A stretch of 64,000 nucleotides of DNA from NCBI RefSeq assembly GCF_000151105.2, contig NC_014804.1, forward strand, positions 1,364,001 through 1,428,000. Reading direction: 5' to 3'. The position numbers and the translations under genes were made by a program. Shown here one piece after another: positions 24,325 through 32,884 of the stretch; position 1 is the stretch's first letter, and each line of letters opens with the position of its first letter. The stretch comes from Thermococcus barophilus MP (GTDB lineage: Archaea; Methanobacteriota_B; Thermococci; Thermococcales; Thermococcaceae). Below the pieces are notes generated by a model. That model saw only the letters and a list, made by a program, of their open reading frames with translations. It made no database searches and was not told the origin of the DNA.

Positions 24325-25626
24325 TTAGAATGGCAAGCCATAATGCTTAACAACGAGTTCATCAATGCCGAGTTTCTCCAACAGCCGAAGCGGAACTTGC
24401 ATGGAAACTTGAACTATCCCCGGCAATCTTCCAATTTCAACTGCCCCGCTTATGGTGACCCTGTTCCTAATCTCCTCAACGCTCATGCCGAAGAGCTTTG
24501 CAGCCCTCTTAAAGCCATCCATCGCAGCATCATTTATGTTTGGGCCCGATCCAATTATCTGCACCGGAGCAACTGGTTCAACTTCAATGCCGAATCTCTT
24601 TGCGAGCTTTTGAACATTATCCCACTCATCCTTCCTCCATGGCTTAGCCAACGGTGGCAGGTCTTCTTCCGGTGGGAGGAGTATCGGACCATCAAGGTTC
24701 ATGTTCTTCACAACTGATACCTCTACAACGCTCTCTGCAGTTACGTCGGTTGTATGTCCTGCAACTTCCCCATCGCCCTGCATTGCATGGGCATCTCCAG
24801 CGTAAACTCCTCCTCCGTCCACTTTCACTGGGGCTATTACAATAGTACCTTCCCTAACCGCATCAACATCCAAGTGTCCATCGGTCAATTTGGTCTCATA
24901 GTCTTCTTTTGTAATTGCATATGGATGGGGGGCATCTATTAGGAAATAGCCAAAGTCGCCAGCATTATGAGAATCTGGAATATCCACTGCAGGCACTGTT
25001 CCTAATTGGCCTAAAAATGGGCGAATTCTTGAAGGCACTCCAACAATATCTGCTTTTGCAAAGATGAGAATTGGGACTTGCTTTGAATTTTTGGGCAGAG
25101 CATGCCATTCCCAAGCATTCTTAGCTATTTCCTCGGCAGTCTTTTTGTCAACAGTAACTCCGATTCCTAATCCATGATCGAAAACCATTGTATAACCGTT
25201 CACCATTTTGAATGGCGATGCAGGAGAGCCGCAGTGCTTACATCTTACGGCATCTTCCCCAATTCCCTCAACTTCAAATTCTGGCCAAGGCTCGTTACAA
25301 GAGGGGCACTTCTTTGCAACGTATGGGTCTCCTACAAAGCTCCCCTTCCTTGTCGTGTCAACACCAGAAGAGGCGGCCTTTGACAGAACCCTTACGCTTT
25401 TTATTTTTATTACAATGCCATCCCCAACCTTTGCGCCTTCCACTGCAACTGGGATGTTAACCTCATGTCCCCCTTTAATGGTTGGCGTTATCATTGGACC
25501 CCAGCATCCTGGGGCAGTAAGGAAGACTATTCTTCCACCATCAGCCACTGGGCCAAGCATTTTGGAATGCGGCCCAATAATGCCGTTTGTTTGTAGGTCA
25601 TTAAAAACCTCATCTTCAACAACCAT
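24325..25626 (-). CDS. Acetamidase/formamidase family protein
   Basis: The 433-residue product fits the FmdA/AmdA family: GPHSKMLGPVADGG, GCWGPMITPT, GHEVNIPV, DAHAMQGDGEVAGHTTDV (metal and active-site region) and a long C-terminal domain. It would hydrolyse a short amide to ammonia and a carboxylate. An internal four-cysteine zinc-ribbon-like insert (CPSCNEPWPEF...CKHCG, around residues 105-130) is notable. GGAGGTG lies 5 nt before the ATG at 25626. Upstream is a sugar ABC importer on the same strand; the substrate is unknown. Confidence 0.85.
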   Translation of the reverse strand: MVVEDEVFNDLQTNGIIGPHSKMLGPVADGGRIVFLTAPGCWGPMITPTIKGGHEVNIPVAVEGAKVGDGIVIKIKSVRVLSKAASSGVDTTRKGSFVGDPYVAKKCPSCNEPWPEFEVEGIGEDAVRCKHCGSPASPFKMVNGYTMVFDHGLGIGVTVDKKTAEEIAKNAWEWHALPKNSKQVPILIFAKADIVGVPSRIRPFLGQLGTVPAVDIPDSHNAGDFGYFLIDAPHPYAITKEDYETKLTDGHLDVDAVREGTIVIAPVKVDGGGVYAGDAHAMQGDGEVAGHTTDVTAESVVEVSVVKNMNLDGPILLPPEEDLPPLAKPWRKDEWDNVQKLAKRFGIEVEPVAPVQIIGSGPNINDAAMDGFKRAAKLFGMSVEEIRNRVTISGAVEIGRLPGIVQVSMQVPLRLLEKLGIDELVVKHYGLPF

Positions 25627-25646
25627 CAAAACACCTCCATCATTGA

Positions 25647-25697
25647 CTCTGATTTAAGAAAAGATCAAAATGAAGATCAGCAAAGGGTGTATTTATA
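25647..25697 (-). promoter_or_regulatory. Promoter-leader element (copy B) of the acetamidase gene
   Basis: Minus-strand TATAAATAC at 25697-25689 and TTAAATCAGAG near 25647-25657 repeat the layout seen at 24120-24169. The distance to the start codon is within one base of copy A. Confidence 0.5.
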
Positions 25698-25734
25698 GAT
25701 TGCTACGCCCCATTAAAAATCAGAGCTAAAATAC

Positions 25735-26559
25735 TTACCCCTTAACTGCACCGCTCGTATATCCTCTTATGAGATATTTGCCCAGAGCTATCATGATTAT
25801 CAGCGTTGGCAGTGCCACTATCAAGGCTCCAGCCATTTGAACGTTCCAGTTCGCAACGAAGCTCCCCTTGAGGTTTGCAAGCATGACGGTTGCAGGCATT
25901 GCCTCCTCTCCCCTTGTTAGGACTACACCAAAAAGATAGTCGTTCCAGATGCTCGTAAACTGATAGATCGCTGTTACAACAAAAGCGGGCATTGAGAGGG
26001 GTAGAATTATCTTCGTGTAGATTCCAGCGGCACTTGCCCCATCAACCTTTGCAGCCTCAACCAGCTCGTCTGGAATTTCATAGTAGTAGTTCGTGAAGAG
26101 CAAAGTCGTTATCGGAATTCCATATGCAGTGTGCGTTAAAACCAATCCGGGAATTGTATTGTACAGCCCAAGACGTGAAATCAATCTAACGAGGGGAATA
26201 AGGATTGACTGATATGGCAGAAAAACACCAAAGGTTATCAGAATCAGCAATTTCTTTGAAACACTGCCCCTAAGAAGCTTTGCCAACGTAAAACCAGCCA
26301 AAGAGCCGAGTACTGTTGAAAAAATAGTTGCGAAGGTTGTGAATACCAAGCTGTTTATAATTGGCCTCTTAAGGCTCTCAAAAGCGATTTTATATGCCCC
26401 AAAATAGGGGGGAAGAACAAGCTGTATCGGAGTTGTCAAAGCGACCTGCTCTCCTGTCTTTGTTGAGGTTGTTACAGCGCTCCAGATTGGGAGAAGATAC
26501 CCAAAAGCCAAGAAGATCAGAACTGCATACATGAGAATCCTCAGCGGCTTTACCTTCAT
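25735..26559 (-). CDS. Carbohydrate ABC transporter permease, MalG type (CUT1)
   Basis: The 274-residue protein has six membrane segments and the EAA loop (DELVEAAKVDGASAAGIYTKIILPLSMPAF) that contacts the ATPase. It ends GYTSGAVKG, as MalG-like permeases do. Its ATG overlaps the stop of the MalF-like gene. It is the last gene of a three-gene importer unit; no ATPase gene follows, so a shared MsmX/MalK-type ATPase must be supplied from elsewhere. Confidence 0.9.
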   Translation of the reverse strand: MKVKPLRILMYAVLIFLAFGYLLPIWSAVTTSTKTGEQVALTTPIQLVLPPYFGAYKIAFESLKRPIINSLVFTTFATIFSTVLGSLAGFTLAKLLRGSVSKKLLILITFGVFLPYQSILIPLVRLISRLGLYNTIPGLVLTHTAYGIPITTLLFTNYYYEIPDELVEAAKVDGASAAGIYTKIILPLSMPAFVVTAIYQFTSIWNDYLFGVVLTRGEEAMPATVMLANLKGSFVANWNVQMAGALIVALPTLIIMIALGKYLIRGYTSGAVKG

Positions 26560-27434
26560 TCTTCCTCACCCCTGTAGCTCCAGTATAAGTACGGCAGCAC
26601 AATGGCAAGTGCCATTAGGAGAAGGATTGTTGCTATTGCAGCCCCATACGCGAAGTTTGTCTTTGCAAAGGTTTCCTTATACATCTGAACAGCCAAGATA
26701 AACGTTGAGGTTCCAGGACCTCCGCGGGTGAGCACCCAGATGAAGTCGAACGCCTTCAAGGAGAACACCATGAGAACCACGAATGCACTGAGAGTTGGCT
26801 TAACCAGCTGGGGAATTACAACATACCTGTAAAGCTGCCATGTGCTTGCCCCGTCTATTACAGCAGCCTCATAGTGATCAACTGGAATTGACCTTATTCC
26901 AGCCAGATAAATTATCATCGTATAGCCTGAGAACTGCCATATCAAGGCTATTATTATGCAGTACATTGCAATTTTAGGATCAGTTATCCACCTGCTCTTC
27001 AAAAATTCCAAGTGCAGCTTTCCAAAAATAGTATTTAACACACCGCTTGAGGGATCATACATCCATGCCCACAGAGTTGCGGTAACTACAAATGACAGGG
27101 CAAACGGTAGGGCGTAAATTGTTCTGAATCCGCTCTCAAATCTGATTCTTCTGTCAAGCATGATCGCAAGGAGAAGGCCCATTAAAATCGAACCTGGCAC
27201 AAAAAGAATCAGCAACAGAATGTTATTTTTCAGGGAAGTCCAGAAAACAGGGTCGTGAAAGAGCTGCTTATATTGAAGCAAGCCCACAAACCTATAAGAC
27301 GGCAACAAACCTCTCCAATCAGTAAAAGAGATATAGATATTCCACAAGACAGCGACATACACAAAAATCCCCACAAGTATCAATGCCGGAGACAAAAATA
27401 AAAGGATGTAGGGAAGATCAGGGGATTTCCTCAT
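26556..27434 (-). CDS. Carbohydrate ABC transporter permease, MalF type (CUT1)
   Basis: The 292-residue protein has six predicted membrane helices, an N-terminal PYILLFLSPALILVGIFVYV segment and the EAA loop (DHYEAAVIDGASTWQLYRYVVIPQL). The start is ATG at 27434, with GGAGGGGACTTA upstream and 14 nt after the binding-protein stop. It pairs with the MalG-like permease to form the channel. Confidence 0.9.
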   Translation of the reverse strand: MRKSPDLPYILLFLSPALILVGIFVYVAVLWNIYISFTDWRGLLPSYRFVGLLQYKQLFHDPVFWTSLKNNILLLILFVPGSILMGLLLAIMLDRRIRFESGFRTIYALPFALSFVVTATLWAWMYDPSSGVLNTIFGKLHLEFLKSRWITDPKIAMYCIIIALIWQFSGYTMIIYLAGIRSIPVDHYEAAVIDGASTWQLYRYVVIPQLVKPTLSAFVVLMVFSLKAFDFIWVLTRGGPGTSTFILAVQMYKETFAKTNFAYGAAIATILLLMALAIVLPYLYWSYRGEEE

Positions 27435-27448
27435 TAAGTCCCCTCCAT

Positions 27449-28768
27449 TCAGCTGAGCTTCCACTCCTTTATCTTGTTTGGAAGGAGGTCTTTCTTCATG
27501 GCATTGATTATTTCCGTCATTGCCTTGTTCACATCTTTGCTCGTTGCAAGTTCAGAGATTATGTCATTGAGATCAGCCGCAAATGCCTCTGGAACTGCAC
27601 TTCCGTGAGCAATGCTCGGGATCATCTTTGTCTCCGGTGACTTAAGTTCCTTCATGAAAGCTTTCTGTATTGGGTCATACGGATCAGCGGGAGCGTCCAT
27701 TCTTGGTGGTATCGACCCTTTTATTGGGTTGAACGTGTTCTGGGCTTCAACTGTTCCTATAAAGCTGAGCCACTTCTTAGCAGCGTCTGGATGGGCAGCC
27801 TTAGCTGGAAGGACGAATGTATCTATAACAAGGTCATAGACTCCAGCTGGTATTGGAATTGCCCCATAATCAACATCGGGCTTCCAGCCTTTTGCTTTGA
27901 AGTAACCGTTTGCCCAATCACCCATCAGAGTCATGGCAGCCTCTCCTTTGTAAACCATTGCACATGCCTCATCCCAAGTCTTTGCTGCATGGTCTGGATT
28001 TGAATATTCAATGTATTTCACAAAGTACTCAAGAACCTTCTTGAGAGTTGGATCGTTGTCGCTTATCTCGCCGTTTATGAACTTCTGGTAGTAATCAATT
28101 CCTCCCACTGCAACAAGCATGACTTCAAAGACCTGAGTCGCTGGCCACTTGTTTCTGTCACCGAGTGCAAATGGTGTGACACCGTTCTTTTTGAGCTTCT
28201 CAGCAACGGCAAAGAGATCGTCAATGGTCTTTATGCTCGCAGGATCAATTCCATATTTCTCAAATATCTTTTTGTTGTACCAGATGACATTGGCCCTGTG
28301 AACGTTGATAGGAACAGCATAATAGTGGTTGTTGAAGATCACCATCTGCTCAATGACATCTGGATAGTTCTTCTTCATGTCATCTGTCCAAATGTCATCA
28401 ATTGGAGAAAGCTGGTTAGCTTTAATGTATCTCGCCATTTCGTAACCTGCATGAACCTGGAATGTGTCAGGGGGCTTTCCAGCAAGCATTAAAGACTGGA
28501 GGATCATCTTCATGTTAACTCCAGCCCCACCGCTCACAGGATTTGCTTTTATTTCGATGTTTGGATATTTTTCTTGGAACTTTTTAGCAAGAGCGTCAAA
28601 AGCCTCTTTCTCACCACCAGCAGTCCACCAGTGGTAAATTTCAAGAACTTCTTTTTGTGCCTGAGTTGCAGTGGGGGTTGTCTCCTTTTGAGAGATACAC
28701 CCAGAAACTACTGCGGTTGCTAAAATTCCGATTATCAGATATACAAATAGCTGCCTTCTTTTGGACAT
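27449..28768 (-). CDS. Sugar-binding lipoprotein of the CUT1 ABC transporter
   Basis: The 439-residue product has a signal sequence with lipobox-like VVSGC, then a Thr-rich linker and a MalE-type binding fold (EIYHWWTAGGEKEAFDAL, KYPNIEIKANPV, PPDTFQVHAGYEMARY). It delivers a sugar to the MalF/MalG permeases. The ATG at 28768 has GGGGGGT upstream. The ligand cannot be assigned. A TATA box ATAAATATTTAAAG lies on the minus strand near 28817-28830, next to a TATCAC half-site. Confidence 0.9.
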   Translation of the reverse strand: MSKRRQLFVYLIIGILATAVVSGCISQKETTPTATQAQKEVLEIYHWWTAGGEKEAFDALAKKFQEKYPNIEIKANPVSGGAGVNMKMILQSLMLAGKPPDTFQVHAGYEMARYIKANQLSPIDDIWTDDMKKNYPDVIEQMVIFNNHYYAVPINVHRANVIWYNKKIFEKYGIDPASIKTIDDLFAVAEKLKKNGVTPFALGDRNKWPATQVFEVMLVAVGGIDYYQKFINGEISDNDPTLKKVLEYFVKYIEYSNPDHAAKTWDEACAMVYKGEAAMTLMGDWANGYFKAKGWKPDVDYGAIPIPAGVYDLVIDTFVLPAKAAHPDAAKKWLSFIGTVEAQNTFNPIKGSIPPRMDAPADPYDPIQKAFMKELKSPETKMIPSIAHGSAVPEAFAADLNDIISELATSKDVNKAMTEIINAMKKDLLPNKIKEWKLS

Positions 28769-28976
28769 AGAGAACCCCCCGTAGAGGGATTTCATGGGAT
28801 TTTACGAAACTCAGCTTTAAATATTTATCGGTGATAGATTAAAGAGCTTTTAGTGTAAAAATCCGAGCTTTTGTGTTTTTGATTTTATTTCAATATGTGT
28901 CACTTAGGTTCCTTATTATACGTGAACCAATATTTGGAAGTTTACAAATGGTACAGTTTCTATTTAGTCAAAGTAC

Positions 28977-29669
28977 TTACCACATCGTACTTAATAGCTC
29001 ACCACCATAGAACAGCCACAGCAGAATTGCGGTGCTCATTGGAACTGTGAACTCATCCCAAGCTGAGTAGATGGGCAAGCTCTCCATGAATGTAGCAACT
29101 GAGGCAACGAATGCCAATAATCCAAGCCCATAAGAAGCCCCAACCACTTTGTGGGCAGTTATCAATGCAAAGATTGAGACAACGAACATCGTTAAGCTAC
29201 CGATTACTGTTTTATTCTTGTTCCATGGAATTCTAACTCCACCAACTGCCTGCCCAACAATGGCGTTGAAGCAGTCGCCAAATGTAGAAACCCAAAGAGC
29301 TGCCAAAGCTATAAGTTTCGGAAAGACGGTGCATATCATTCCCATAGTCACCCAGAAGAGAAAGCTCCCCATGTAGTGATTCCCTTCGAGCTCATCCTTC
29401 CTGGCCATCTGTCTGTAGCTAATCTCAGCAATTGGAACCTTAATTTTCCAGCCCTTTCTCAGCTTGAGATGCTGCAGGGTGTAGATGAATGCTAAGAACC
29501 ATACAACAAAAAGGGTGATATACTTTGGTGTGAAGAGTATTATTGGCGCTCCCAAGATGCCGGGGGAAATATGCCAAAGCTTTCTAACTAATTCACGCCT
29601 GCCAATTCTGCTTTCAATTTTACTGAAGACTTTTGATTTAAATTTCAGCGGCATAAATCTCGCTTCCAT
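28977..29669 (-). CDS. Dolichol/phytol kinase-like polyprenol kinase (CTP-dependent type)
   Basis: The 230-residue protein has about six membrane helices and the family signature region WVSTFGDCFNAIVGQAVGG...NKTVIGSL, like the GD-A-A-x-x-G and K-S/T-x-x-G-S motifs of SEC59/phytol kinase proteins. It probably phosphorylates an isoprenoid alcohol (for example dolichol for N-glycosylation) in the membrane. I take the ATG at 29669 as a leaderless start: a TATA box lies 26 nt upstream and there is no ribosome binding site. Confidence 0.75.
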   Translation of the reverse strand: MEARFMPLKFKSKVFSKIESRIGRRELVRKLWHISPGILGAPIILFTPKYITLFVVWFLAFIYTLQHLKLRKGWKIKVPIAEISYRQMARKDELEGNHYMGSFLFWVTMGMICTVFPKLIALAALWVSTFGDCFNAIVGQAVGGVRIPWNKNKTVIGSLTMFVVSIFALITAHKVVGASYGLGLLAFVASVATFMESLPIYSAWDEFTVPMSTAILLWLFYGGELLSTMW

Positions 29670-29690
29670 ATAAATATTTAGGAAAAAGGC

Positions 29691-29700
29691 AATATTTAAA
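29691..29700 (-). promoter_or_regulatory. TATA box for the leaderless dolichol-kinase-like gene
   Basis: Minus-strand TTTAAATATT is centred about 26 nt before the ATG at 29669, which places the transcript start at or next to the start codon. Confidence 0.5.
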
Positions 29701-29736
29701 GTTTTCTTCAAATGTTAATAAAAGCTTCGACAATTG

Positions 29737-31071
29737 TCAATCTTTCCAAGTTTTTCTCTCCTTATTTACTGGAGCAATGACATTCTCATAAAACTCCCTA
29801 AGCTTTCTCGTATGCTCTTCAACCCATTCTCCGCTAACCTTCCTTCTTGCAACCCCCTCCTTCATAGCCTGCTCTGCCACAGCCCTCGCTTCTCTCGGAT
29901 AGACTTCTGGGTTTAAAGGAGATGGAATTATGTATTCCTCAGTGAGTTCCTCATCGCCTACAACACTTGCTATTGCCTTTGCCGCCTCAATTATCATAGT
30001 ATCAGTTATTGTCTTTGCCCTAACATCCAAAGCTCCTCTAAAAATTCCTGGAAAGCCGAGGACGTTGTTAATCTGGTTGGGATAGTCACTCCTCCCAGTT
30101 GCAACTATTTTAGCCCCAGCTTTTTTAGCTTCATCAGGGAGTATTTCAGGAACCGGATTAGCCAATGGGAACACAATAGCATCATCGTTCATTTTTGCAA
30201 TCCATTCGGGCTTTATAACTCCTGGACCAGGCTTTGTGAAGGAAATCAGAACATCAGCTCCATTTACAGCCTCTTCTGGACCACCTGTGATTTCTTCAGC
30301 ATTTGTTTTGCTCAAAAGCCAGCCCCTGTAAGGGAACAATTTTTCCAAATCCATGTCGCTTGTTAAGACAGTCGGCTTGCCATTAACGAGCTCAACAACC
30401 CTGACATTCCCCGGTTTTACTCCAGCTTTTGTTAGAATCCTCAAAGTTGCAAAACCTGCAGCGCCGGCACCAAATAAAGCTATCGTAGTTTCGTCAAGCT
30501 TTTTCCCAACAACCTTCAGAGCATTCAAAAGTCCAGCTAAGACAACAGCCGCTGTTCCCTGCTGGTCGTCGTGAAAGACTGGAATGTCAAGCTCTTTCCT
30601 AAGCCGTTCAAGAATGTAAAAGCACTTCGGTGAAGCTATATCCTCAAGGTTTATGCCTCCAAAAGTCGGTGCTATTGCTTTGACAATTTCGATGAACTTG
30701 TCTGGATCCTGCTCGTCAATCATTATTGGAAACGCATCAACGCCACCAAAGTGTTTGAAGAGAAGAGCCTTACCTTCCATGACAGGTAAGCCCGCTAAGG
30801 CCCCAATGTTACCTAAACCTAAAATCCTGCTCCCATCACTCACTACTGCCACAAGGTTGCCTTTGCTTGTGTATTCATAAACATCATCTGGATTTTTAGC
30901 TATCTCTTTGCAGGGCTCAGCAACCCCAGGTGTATAGGCTAAGCTCAAATCATGCTTATCTTTGAGAGAAACCTTTGGAATAACCTCAATTTTACCATTT
31001 CCAGGGAAATTGCCTCTATGGAAAGATAGGGCTTTTTCTTTAAGCTTTTTTCTTTGCTCATTATCAGCCAT
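29737..31071 (-). CDS. NAD(P)-dependent malic enzyme
   Basis: The 444-residue product has the malic enzyme N-terminal domain (LAYTPGVAEPCKEI, KGNLVAVVSDGSRILGLGN, GKALLFKHFGGVDAFPI), the FHDDQQGTAAVVLAGLLNAL motif, and a Rossmann domain (LFGAGAAGFATL). It oxidatively decarboxylates malate to pyruvate. The ATG at 31071 has GGGGAT upstream. It is divergent from the TctA-like transporter genes and separated from them by a region with a 15-bp tandem repeat. Coenzyme preference is not evident. Confidence 0.95.
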   Translation of the reverse strand: MADNEQRKKLKEKALSFHRGNFPGNGKIEVIPKVSLKDKHDLSLAYTPGVAEPCKEIAKNPDDVYEYTSKGNLVAVVSDGSRILGLGNIGALAGLPVMEGKALLFKHFGGVDAFPIMIDEQDPDKFIEIVKAIAPTFGGINLEDIASPKCFYILERLRKELDIPVFHDDQQGTAAVVLAGLLNALKVVGKKLDETTIALFGAGAAGFATLRILTKAGVKPGNVRVVELVNGKPTVLTSDMDLEKLFPYRGWLLSKTNAEEITGGPEEAVNGADVLISFTKPGPGVIKPEWIAKMNDDAIVFPLANPVPEILPDEAKKAGAKIVATGRSDYPNQINNVLGFPGIFRGALDVRAKTITDTMIIEAAKAIASVVGDEELTEEYIIPSPLNPEVYPREARAVAEQAMKEGVARRKVSGEWVEEHTRKLREFYENVIAPVNKERKTWKD

Positions 31072-31095
31072 GTTAATCCCCCACATGTAACACTA

Positions 31096-31125
31096 TATCT
31101 TTTAGGTCTTTATCTTTTAGGTCTT
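31096..31125. repeat. Tandem 15-bp direct repeat upstream of malic enzyme gene
   Basis: TATCTTTTAGGTCTT occurs twice head to tail with no spacer, 25 to 54 nt before the malic enzyme start. It covers the place where the minus-strand TATA box should be (reading CCTAAAAGATA), so it may be a duplicated promoter core or a tandem operator. Confidence 0.6.
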
Positions 31126-31278
31126 CAACGCTATCATCCTAATATGAGTGCAGAGTCTATTTGCAAGTTGGCGTGATGGTTCACAAAATGTATCATCATA
31201 TCGGCAATTGTCCATACGTTTAGTTCCGATCAACGTAAAGATTAAATACAAAATTGGTTATTCTTTAAAGGTGGTGCT

Positions 31279-31527
31279 ATGCCAAAGGATCAGCTCTACG
31301 AAATCTTTGGGGAGGTTATATCCTCAAAGCACTTCTTGAAGGCATTCATAATAACCGTGGCAGCTACATTCATTATGTACTTTGCCGCTCCAGCTATAGT
31401 AAAGGCACTTGGCAAAGAAGACCTCTTGAAGGCTTTGAGAGTAACTTTAAGCGCTTTGGGAGCTTTTGTAGGTTTCATAATTTCAAGCATACTAATTGAA
31501 CCAAAACGGATAGTGGAGGAGGAGTAA
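31279..31527 (+). CDS. Small two-helix membrane protein, partner of the TctA-like permease
   Basis: The 82-residue product has two hydrophobic segments (about 22-40 and 52-74) and ends EPKRIVEEE. AAAGGTGGTGCT precedes the ATG. The stop is followed within 1 nt by the next start (GGAGGAGG in its own tail is the site for that gene). The position suggests it replaces the small TctB subunit, although sequence similarity to TctB is not evident to me. Confidence 0.65.
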   Translation: MPKDQLYEIFGEVISSKHFLKAFIITVAATFIMYFAAPAIVKALGKEDLLKALRVTLSALGAFVGFIISSILIEPKRIVEEE

Positions 31528-31528
31528 A

Positions 31529-32884
31529 ATGGATGTTGGGGTACTGCTTGTTCAAGCCACATTCCTGACAATTCTCTCAGTTCTCATGTACATCATAATT
31601 GGAATGATCCCCGGAACTGACGAAACTGCAACCATAGCCCCAATAACACTGGCCCTTCTTGCGGCAGGTTTCGATCCACTATTGGTTTTAGCCTGGTTCA
31701 TGGGGACGATAGTTGCATTCAAAGCTGCAGATGCAGTTCCCACAGCCTTGGCAGCAATTCCCGGCGGAGTTATGGCAGTTCCCCAGGTTCCGGATGCATT
31801 GGTTGCAAGAAAATACGGTTATTCTGAGATAATTTTGAGAAAGGGCATAACGGCAAGCGTAATTGGAACAGTTGTCGCTATAGTAATTGCTCTACCCCTA
31901 TCATTCTACTTAACACCGCTGGGAGACCTGCTCAAAACACAGATGGGGCCATTAAACTGGCCCGGATGGGTTTACATAATAGTTGCTGGAATAATTGTAC
32001 TTGCTGTGATGTCAAAGGCAAAAATCTTGGCACTGCTTGCAATCTTCCCGTTCGCAATGCTCGTCCAGGGAATCAGAGCGGTTTATGGAAAGCCGGTCTT
32101 CATAAGCATATTTTTGGCAATCACAATTGGTCCAATCTTATATGAGCTTCTCACGCTGATCTCTCCAAACAACCACCATTTAAAGCGCGATAGCTATGCA
32201 AGAATAAAGCTTGTAAAAACCGGCAAAATAACCCTAAATCCGCTCCACCACCTGGACAGGCTTGAGGTTACACTGTCCTCAATCTTCGCCGGAATAAGCA
32301 GCATCCTCTCAGCCTTTATGAGCCCCGTTGGATTGACAATCCTCTTTGGAGACCTCATAAAGGAGGCGGAAAAAGATGAGCTTAAAGGCTCTTTAAGGGC
32401 ATATGCGGTTAGAGATGCAATAAAGAACGCCACTTACATAGGGGGAACGCTCATTCCGCTGATAGCAATTGGCGTTCCAACAGGCCCAATGTCCGCTGGC
32501 CCAGCGGCGCCGTTCTTTGCAAAGCTCGATGCCTTCAATGGACTCAGTCCAAGGGATATACTTTTGCAGAGATACTCCACACCGACAATAATGCTGGTGA
32601 TAGCCTATGTCACGCTGCTGGCGGCACTGCTGACCTATGTAATCCTGATAAAATATTCAAAGCCATTAACTCGCTTTGTATTCAAAAAGATACCAGCAGA
32701 GGCGTTGTACAGCACGTTTTTAGCCATAGTCCTGGTTCTCTCATACATGGAAGCCGGAATTGCCGGAATCTTTGGTTCAATTCTTGTGGGACTAATTTCA
32801 GCGACCTTTGCAAGGAACGGCGTTTCAATAGGTGTTCTGTTTATGGTTTTAGTTGCAGCCCCATATTTGGTGGGCTTGCTTTGA
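31529..32884 (+). CDS. TctA-family (DUF112) carboxylate transporter permease
   Basis: The 451-residue protein has about eleven membrane helices and TctA landmarks: GMIPGTDETATIAPITLAL, the related second motif IGVPTGPMSAGPAAPFF, and the middle KYGYSE region. The family moves tri- or dicarboxylates. No TctC-type binding protein is encoded nearby. Malic enzyme (divergent) and malate dehydrogenase (convergent) flank it, so malate or a similar acid is a likely substrate. Confidence 0.85.
   Translation: MDVGVLLVQATFLTILSVLMYIIIGMIPGTDETATIAPITLALLAAGFDPLLVLAWFMGTIVAFKAADAVPTALAAIPGGVMAVPQVPDALVARKYGYSEIILRKGITASVIGTVVAIVIALPLSFYLTPLGDLLKTQMGPLNWPGWVYIIVAGIIVLAVMSKAKILALLAIFPFAMLVQGIRAVYGKPVFISIFLAITIGPILYELLTLISPNNHHLKRDSYARIKLVKTGKITLNPLHHLDRLEVTLSSIFAGISSILSAFMSPVGLTILFGDLIKEAEKDELKGSLRAYAVRDAIKNATYIGGTLIPLIAIGVPTGPMSAGPAAPFFAKLDAFNGLSPRDILLQRYSTPTIMLVIAYVTLLAALLTYVILIKYSKPLTRFVFKKIPAEALYSTFLAIVLVLSYMEAGIAGIFGSILVGLISATFARNGVSIGVLFMVLVAAPYLVGLL

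Noticed and set aside
26390-26608. 72-codon minus-strand frame overlapping the permease genes
   Set aside because: It lies across the MalF/MalG overlap in another frame, with no family signature.
28831-28836. TATCAC/GTGATA half-site near the sugar-binding protein promoter
   Set aside because: Only one half of the Thermococcales TATCAC-N5-GTGATA motif is present; not enough to call a TrmB-family operator.
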